This document shows, piece after piece, positions 56,214 through 64,000 of a stretch of 64,000 nucleotides of DNA (the first letter of the stretch is position 1; every line of letters starts with the position of its first letter). Made by a program: the position numbers and the translations under genes. The notes below the pieces were generated by a model, which saw only the letters and a list, made by a program, of their open reading frames with translations, searched no databases and was not told the DNA's origin. The stretch is taken from positions 682,001 to 746,000 of the forward strand of contig CAWFLT010000006.1 of the NCBI GenBank assembly GCA_963816795.1. Reading direction: 5' to 3'. The DNA comes from CAWFLT01 sp963816795. GTDB taxonomy: Bacteria; Acidobacteriota; Vicinamibacteria; Vicinamibacterales; SCN-69-37.

Positions 56214-57981
56214 ATGTTCCGCAAGATGCTCGTCCCGTTGCTCGCCGTCGGCCTCGTCGGCATCGTCACGGCCCAGCAGGAAGTGGTGACGATCGACACC
56301 CTCATGAACTCCCGCATTCGCGAGGAGGGCATGAAGAACTCCCAGATCATGAAGACCATGCACTACCTGACGGACGTGCATGGCCCCCGGCTCACCGGAT
56401 CGCCCAATCACGAGAACGCGGCGAAGTGGGCGGTGGCAGGCAGATGGAGCGGTGGGGCATTCACGAACGGCAAGCTCGAGCCGTGGGACTTCTCGAGGGT
56501 CGGCAACGAGAAGACAGTGCGCGAGGGCTGGCTGAACGAAAAGGCGAGCGGCCACATCCTTTCGCCGGTCAAGGACAACCTGGTGTTCGAGGTGCTGGCG
56601 TGGACGCCGTCGACCAAGGGGACGGTGAGCGGTCCGGCCGTGCACATCGTCGCGCCGCAGGGGCCACTCGTCGAGAACGCCGGCGGCGGCGCCGCGCGGC
56701 CGCGGCGGAGCAACAGCGTCTCGGCCCAACCGCCGACGAGATGAAGAGCGTATCTCGGCGACCTTGGCGCCCAAAATGAAAGGGCGCCATCGTGCTGGTC
56801 GGCGCGCCACACCTGGGTTCCCTTCCAGGAGACCCCGCCGGCGAAGCGGCAGACAGAGGAGGCGGCACGCGGGCGGTACAACCCAGCCGACCGCCGGATC
56901 CCAATGCGCAGGCCGGCCGCGGCTGGACGCGGGGTGGCGGCGGCGCCGGGCGCGGTGGAGCGCGCCGGCGACGCCGCCGCGATCCGTCGCGACTGACGGC
57001 GCAGCAGGTCACGACGATGATCAACGAGTTCGTCCTCACGAGCGGCGCGGTGGTGCGCATCAACGACGCCGCCCGCGAGCACGGACAGATTCGCGCCTTC
57101 AACGGCGCCGCCTACGATCTGACGCCGCAACCTGCCGACCGTCGTCCTGCGCAACGAGGACTACGGCCGCATCACGCGCATCCTGGCCGACGGCACGCCG
57201 GTCCGCTCGAGTTCACATTCAGAACCGGTCCTACCCCGCTGGCAAGACGTCGTACAACGCCATCGCCGAGATTCCGGGCACCGACAAGGCCGACGAAGTC
57301 GTCATGCTCGGCGGCCACCTCGACTCGTGGCACTCCGCCACCGGCGCGACGGACAACGCGATCGGCTGCGCGGTGATGATGGAAGCCGCGCGCATCCTGC
57401 AGGCGATCGGCGTCAAGCCGCGGCGGACCATTCGCGTCGCGCTCTGGGGCGGCGAGGAGCAGGGCCTGCTGGGATCGAAGGCGTACGTCGAGCAGCACTT
57501 CGGCACGGCCGAGAATCCCGAAGCCGGAGTTCGCCAAGTTCAACGGCTATTTCAACGTGGACGGCGGCACCGGGCCGGATTCGCGGCGGCTCGATCTTCG
57601 GACCGCCCGGAGGCGGCGGCAGATCCTCGGACAGTTCTTCAAGCAGTTCGAGGATCTCGGCGTGTACGGCGCGATCAGCGACGACCAGCCGGGCGACCGG
57701 CGGCACCGACAGCACGTCGTTCAACGCCGCCGGCCTGCCGGGCATCGGCCTGGGCCAGGACACGATCGAGTACGGACAGCCACACGTGGCACACCAACCT
57801 CGACACGATCGAGCGCATCGTCGAAGAGGACGTGAAGAAGTCGGCGGTGGCGATCGCCTCGGCGGTGTATCACGTCGCGATGCGCGAACAGATGCTGCCG
57901 CGCTTCGCGCCCGACAAGATGCCGGCGCCGCCAGCTCCGGCAGGACGAGGGGGTGGCGCGCCTGCGGCAAGTCAAAGGTAA
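56214..57981 (+). CDS. M28-family zinc aminopeptidase with signal peptide and PA-like insert; many frameshifts
   Basis: Exported peptidase removing N-terminal residues. The start at 56214 follows AAGGAG. Signal peptide (MLVPLLAVGLVGIVTAQQ), N-terminal region (MKTMHYLTDVHGPRLTGSPNHENAAKWA), then a PA-like region in broken frames. Zinc sites appear in VVMLGGHLDSWHSATGATDNAIGCAVMMEAARIL (His, Asp) and ALWGGEEQGLLGSKAYVEQHF (Glu pair); the last parts are FNGYFNVDGGTGP, FNAAGLPGIGLGQDTIEYG and WHTNLDTIERI. At least six to eight frame changes are needed, clustered in G+C-rich runs (56740-57200 and 57530-57790). About 589 aa if repaired. Such clustering fits poor consensus quality rather than decay. 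Confidence 0.8.
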
Positions 57982-57982
57982 C

Positions 57983-58006
57983 GGTTCCGGAGGTTCCGGG
58001 GTTCCG
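57983..58006. repeat. GGTTCCGG-type tandem repeat
   Basis: Three GGTTCCGG units just after the M28 stop codon. The same unit recurs at 63074-63110 inside the TRAP permease gene, and its complement as CCCCGGAACC near 58148. Confidence 0.6.
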
Positions 58007-58164
58007 ACACCCGCGCGCCAGCTCGAGCGGCGCGCGGCCCGAGGCTTGGGGGTGGCCCACGCCATCAAATAAACCTGGCCAACTTCCTAGGGCGCGGGGC
58101 CCCACCCGCTCGGGCCAGCGCCGCCAGGCGGCGCTGGGTGCCGGCACCCCGGAACCATGCGTCC

Positions 58165-58968
58165 CTATCCGTCTATTGTTTTCGCCCTTGTCAGCGTCAG
58201 TACCACCGCCATCACCATCGTCGCGGCCTGCGCCACGCCGGCGAGATCGATGTCCCAACTGAACGCCTTCCCGCCAGGGTGCGAGATCGCCCACCAGAAG
58301 TTCATCGCCGCGTGCAGGCCGATTGCCGGCCACAAGCTGTCCCACCGGTAGAACACCCATCCGAAGAGCAACCCGGCCGCGGCAGGAATGCCGGCGAGGG
58401 TCGGGAGTCCGCGCAGTTGCGAGGTGAAGATCTCGTAGGCGTGGTCCGGGTAGCCAGCGGCGAGCGCGGCCAGCGGCGTCCAGAGATCGAAGCGCCAGAC
58501 GTGGGCGAGACCGAATGCAGCGGCGCTGATCGTCAAGGCGACCGGCCAGGACCAGCCGACCCGTCGCCAGAGAACCGTGAACAGGAAACCGCGAAACAGG
58601 ACCTCCTCCGCGAACGGTCCAAGCAGCACGGTCCCGACAAGATCATCGAGATCGGGCAGCCACGGTCCCCGCAAGAGGGCCGCCAGCGCCATCGGGAGTG
58701 TCGCGATCGCGCCAAACACCCATCCAGGCGCGACTGGCGCGTGCAGGCCGAGTTGGCGCCAGGCCTCGTGCAGCGACGCCCGCGCCCACACCATCATGAC
58801 GGCCAGGCTCGGCGGCACCCAGACGATGACTTTCAGGAGGCCTTCGAAGAATGCGGAGTTAGCAACCGGCCGAGCGACGGCGCCGAACCAGAACAGACGG
58901 ACGGCGGCATAGACGGTGAGCAGGGCGGCTCCGCACAGAAGAAGCCGCCGCCAACGGCTACTGCGCAT
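58165..58968 (-). CDS. CPBP-family intramembrane metalloprotease (CAAX/Abi type)
   Basis: 267 aa from the ATG at 58968. Six or more TM helices. Catalytic motifs: GPFAEEVLFRGFLFTVLW (EExxxR), FGLAHVWRF (FxxxH) and LWPAIGLHAAMNFWWA (HxxxN). Membrane proteases of this family process prenylated or peptide-pheromone substrates, or act in bacteriocin immunity. No partner is evident. Its upstream region is a low-complexity stretch rich in ATTGGTGATTGG. Confidence 0.88.
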   Translation of the reverse strand: MRSSRWRRLLLCGAALLTVYAAVRLFWFGAVARPVANSAFFEGLLKVIVWVPPSLAVMMVWARASLHEAWRQLGLHAPVAPGWVFGAIATLPMALAALLRGPWLPDLDDLVGTVLLGPFAEEVLFRGFLFTVLWRRVGWSWPVALTISAAAFGLAHVWRFDLWTPLAALAAGYPDHAYEIFTSQLRGLPTLAGIPAAAGLLFGWVFYRWDSLWPAIGLHAAMNFWWAISHPGGKAFSWDIDLAGVAQAATMVMAVVLTLTRAKTIDG

Positions 58969-59092
58969 TGGAGATTGGCCAGTGCGATGGCCAGTGATCG
59001 ATGGCGTGGGCATTGACCCAGTGATCAATGCTCATCACCAATGATCACTAGCCCAATGCAATCACCAATCTCCAATCACCAATCACCAAAGG
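58969..59092. repeat. Low-complexity CAATCACCAAT/TGATC repeats
   Basis: Degenerate repeats of CCAATCACCAATCACC and GTGATC/GATCA words fill the gap between the CPBP and M14 genes. The stretch is poorer in G+C than the genes around it. No gene is seen; role unknown. Confidence 0.5.
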
Positions 59093-62069
<2,977 letters not shown>

Positions 62070-62107
62070 TGCTCTCCCCTCCGGAGACGAAAACGATAGC
62101 AGAAAAG

Positions 62108-62154
62108 CACGAAGGACACGAAGGCTAGGAAGCGAAGCACGAAGGTCACGAAGG
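62108..62154. repeat. Four CACGAAGG repeats upstream of the M14 gene
   Basis: Exact CACGAAGG copies start at 62108, 62117, 62138 and 62147, within a longer A+G-rich stretch (about 62095-62180). The same unit occurs at 55036 on the other strand. This lies in the gap between the TRAP and M14 genes. Confidence 0.65.
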
Positions 62155-62215
62155 CGACGAAGAAGAAGGCGTCGCGAAGAGACCGATTGGCGATCGACTG
62201 GTAGAGCGCGCCGGG

Positions 62216-64000
62216 TCAGGCCCGACGACGCAGGCGCGCCACGCCGAGCGCCGATAGCACGAGCGCGACGCCGATCAGGTCGGCCGCAGAACTTGGGTGG
62301 AACAGCACGAGTCCGCCGGCGGCGGCGAGACCACGCGCGACCTGATGGCCGCCGACCAGCCAACCGCCGAGTCCCATCGCGAGCGCCGCGACGCCGGCGG
62401 CGGCCGTCGTGCCGCTCACCAGCGCGTCCATGGCACTCCCCTGGAGTAGCAGGCCCAGCCCGCGCGGATCGAGCGTGAACGCGAACGGCACCAGGAACGC
62501 CGGCAGCGCGTACTTCCAGGTCAGCATCATCGTGCGGAACGGACGGCCGCCGGTCAGCGCCGCCGCCGCGAAGGGCGCCAGCGCCGTCGGCGGACTGACT
62601 TCCGACAACACGGCGTAATAGAAGATGAACATGTGCGCCGCCACGGGCGCGACGCCGACGGCCGTCAGCGCCGGCACGACCATCACCGCCGAGATGATGT
62701 ACGACGCCGTCACCGGCACGGCGAGCCCGAGGATCCAGACCGCCAGCGCGGCAAACACGACCGTCAACGGCAGCGACCCGCCCGCCAGGCCCGACGATGA
62801 GTCCGGCGGCCTTCAGGCCCAGGCCGGTCAGCGTGACGACGCCGACGATGATGCCGGCCACGGCGGTGGTGGCGAGCACCGGCAGCACGTCCAGCCCGCC
62901 GGCGACGAGCGCGCCGCCCAGCCTGCGCGGCCCCAGCCGCTCGTCCGGCCGCCCGAACACGCTCAACGCGACCGCCGCGATCGTGGCCCAGAACACGGCG
63001 CGAAACGGCGACAACCCGATCGCCATCAGGACGGCGACAAGAACAAGCGACAGGAAGTGAAGTACGCTGTCGTGGTTCCGGGGTTCCGGGGTTCCGCGGG
63101 TTCCGGGCGGTTCGCTGCGGACTCGTCGACCGCGAACCCGACGGCACCCGTGGAACCCGACTGCAGTGTCTCCTTCGATCATGAGAAGGATCGACAGGTA
63201 GTACAGCAGCGTCGGAATCGTCGCCATGACGAGCACCTGCAGGTACGAGATCCGCAGGTACTCGGCGATGAGGAACGCGGCGGCGCCGAGCGTCGGCGGC
63301 GAAAGCAGCGCGCCGATGCCGGAGGCGGCGAGCATCGCGCCGGCGGTGTCCGCGGCGAACCCGACGCGCTTCATGACCGGCCACGCGACCGATCCGAGCG
63401 TGACCGTCGTCGCGACGCCGCTGCCCGGACACCGTGCCCGAGGAGAAAACCGGCGAGCGTCACCGATCGGCCGGTCGCTGCCGCCGGATTGCGTCCCGAC
63501 GAGAACGACATCGCGAAATCGAGGAAGAACGTCCCGGCGCCCGACTTCTCGAGCACCGCGCCGTAGAGGCTGAACAGGATGATGTACGTGACCGCGACGT
63601 CGAGCGGCACGCCGTAGATGCCCTCGAGCGTCATGTAGAGATTGCCGACCAGTCGCGGCAGGTCGTAGCCGCGATGCGCGATGCCGCCGAGGCCGATCGA
63701 TGGCCAGCCACGGTCCGGCAATCGCGTAGACGAGGAACACCAGCGCCGACGACCGGCAGAATCCAGCCGGTCGTCCGCCGCGCGGCTTCGAGAATGACGA
63801 CGATCGCGAGCACGCCGCAGAGCACGTCGCCGCCGGTCGGATTCGCGGTGCGGTACAGAACGGCTCGCCGTTGGCGAGCGGCCAGAGCAACGCCGGAATC
63901 GCGCGCGATCGACCCAGAGCGTGTCGATCGCCGGTCCCCAGCGGCCGGCCGTCGGCTTCGCCCGGAAGATCGCCCAGACGCCGATGAGCAGCATCAGCGG
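62216..64000 (-). CDS. TRAP transporter fused permease (4TM/12TM), 5' end beyond the window, several frameshifts
   Basis: Inner-membrane permease of a TRAP-type solute importer, both membrane subunits in one chain. Characteristic stretches: LVGNLYMTLEGIYGVPLDVAVTYIILFSLYGAVLEKSGAGTFFLDFAMS, SGVATTVTLGSVAWPVMKRVGF, GIGALLSPPTLGAAAFLIAEYLRISYLQVLVMATIPTLLYYLSILLMIE, TAVAGIIVGVVTLTGLGLKAAGLI, SYIISAVMVVPALTAVGV, and FYYAVLSEVSPPTALAPFAAAALTGG. Frame changes lie near 62790 and 63430 and further upstream toward 63900. Between two membrane blocks lies an insertion derived from GGTTCCGG repeats (63074-63110). The solute-binding partner gene is not in view; it may lie beyond the window. Confidence 0.83.
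63074..63110. repeat. GGTTCCGG repeats inside the TRAP permease gene
   Basis: Four GGTTCC units in direct array within the coding region, read in-frame on the minus strand as part of SEPPGTRGTPEPRNHD, a hydrophilic loop between TM helices. The same units lie between genes at 57983. Confidence 0.65.

Noticed and set aside
58169..58351. Short plus-strand open frame with signal-like start (MRPYPSIVFALVSVSTTAITIV)
   Set aside because: It is antisense to the C-terminus of the CPBP protease, which has all catalytic motifs on the minus strand.

Overview
The window is high-G+C DNA with bacterial gene density. Two large TonB-dependent receptors with carboxypeptidase-regulatory-like N-termini, paired DUF1080-type secreted proteins, an RND tripartite pump, M28/M14 exported peptidases, a GH97 enzyme and a TRAP fused permease suggest an environmental Gram-negative of the Acidobacteriota (Vicinamibacteria-like). 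This is inferred from gene content; no rRNA or other phylogenetic marker is present. No tRNA, rRNA, CRISPR array, prophage or complete IS was seen. About twenty genes are split by apparent single-base frameshifts while conserved protein sequence continues in another frame. This looks mostly like uncorrected read/consensus error, so broken genes are given here as composites.

Layout: 1-5692 is a TamB-like protein fused in one frame to a five-POTRA Omp85 barrel. 5906-12219 is a TetR regulator with an RND efflux system (adaptor, HAE1-type pump, TolC-like channel). 12294-19019 holds a PAP2 phosphatase divergent from a radical SAM protein, then a Tat-exported glycosidase-like protein, a Tat-exported beta-propeller and an ankyrin protein. 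19260-25387 carries DoxX, an exported isoaspartate methyltransferase, MarR divergent from Lon, and a BlaI/M56 pair with two perfect operator dyads. 25432-34658 carries an MltF-like transglycosylase, a TonB receptor, a broken GH97, a membrane protein plus exported helix-hairpin-helix protein, and DUF1801. 34627-38636 carries a GT39-like membrane glycosyltransferase and, behind a ydaO-type c-di-AMP riboswitch, an APC-superfamily permease that is probably a K+ transporter. 38764-48791 has a second TonB receptor, DUF1080/DUF2490 proteins, an NHL-repeat protein, a YtxH pair, and an ArsR-SRPBCC pair. 49046-54988 has tryptophan 2,3-dioxygenase, a 108-bp MITE, a DUF4097 lipoprotein, a discrete (trans-AT-like) malonyl transferase divergent from an Sfp-type PPTase followed by a PptH-like phosphopantetheinyl hydrolase, an ATP-grasp ligase and a ferritin-like protein. 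55072-64000 has a nitrilase-superfamily protein lacking the usual catalytic lysine, M28 and M14 peptidases, a CPBP protease and a TRAP permease running off the end.

The most notable system-level signals are: (1) the c-di-AMP riboswitch/permease unit; (2) the acyltransferase-PPTase-PptH carrier-protein control cluster; (3) a recurrent TAnnnT -10 box 5-8 nt before the start codon of about 17 genes, implying widespread leaderless transcripts, including two divergent gene pairs whose start codons are only about 20 bp apart; (4) the TamB-Omp85 fusion; and (5) several families of palindromic dispersed repeats, one of which supplies the C-terminal tail of the PPTase.
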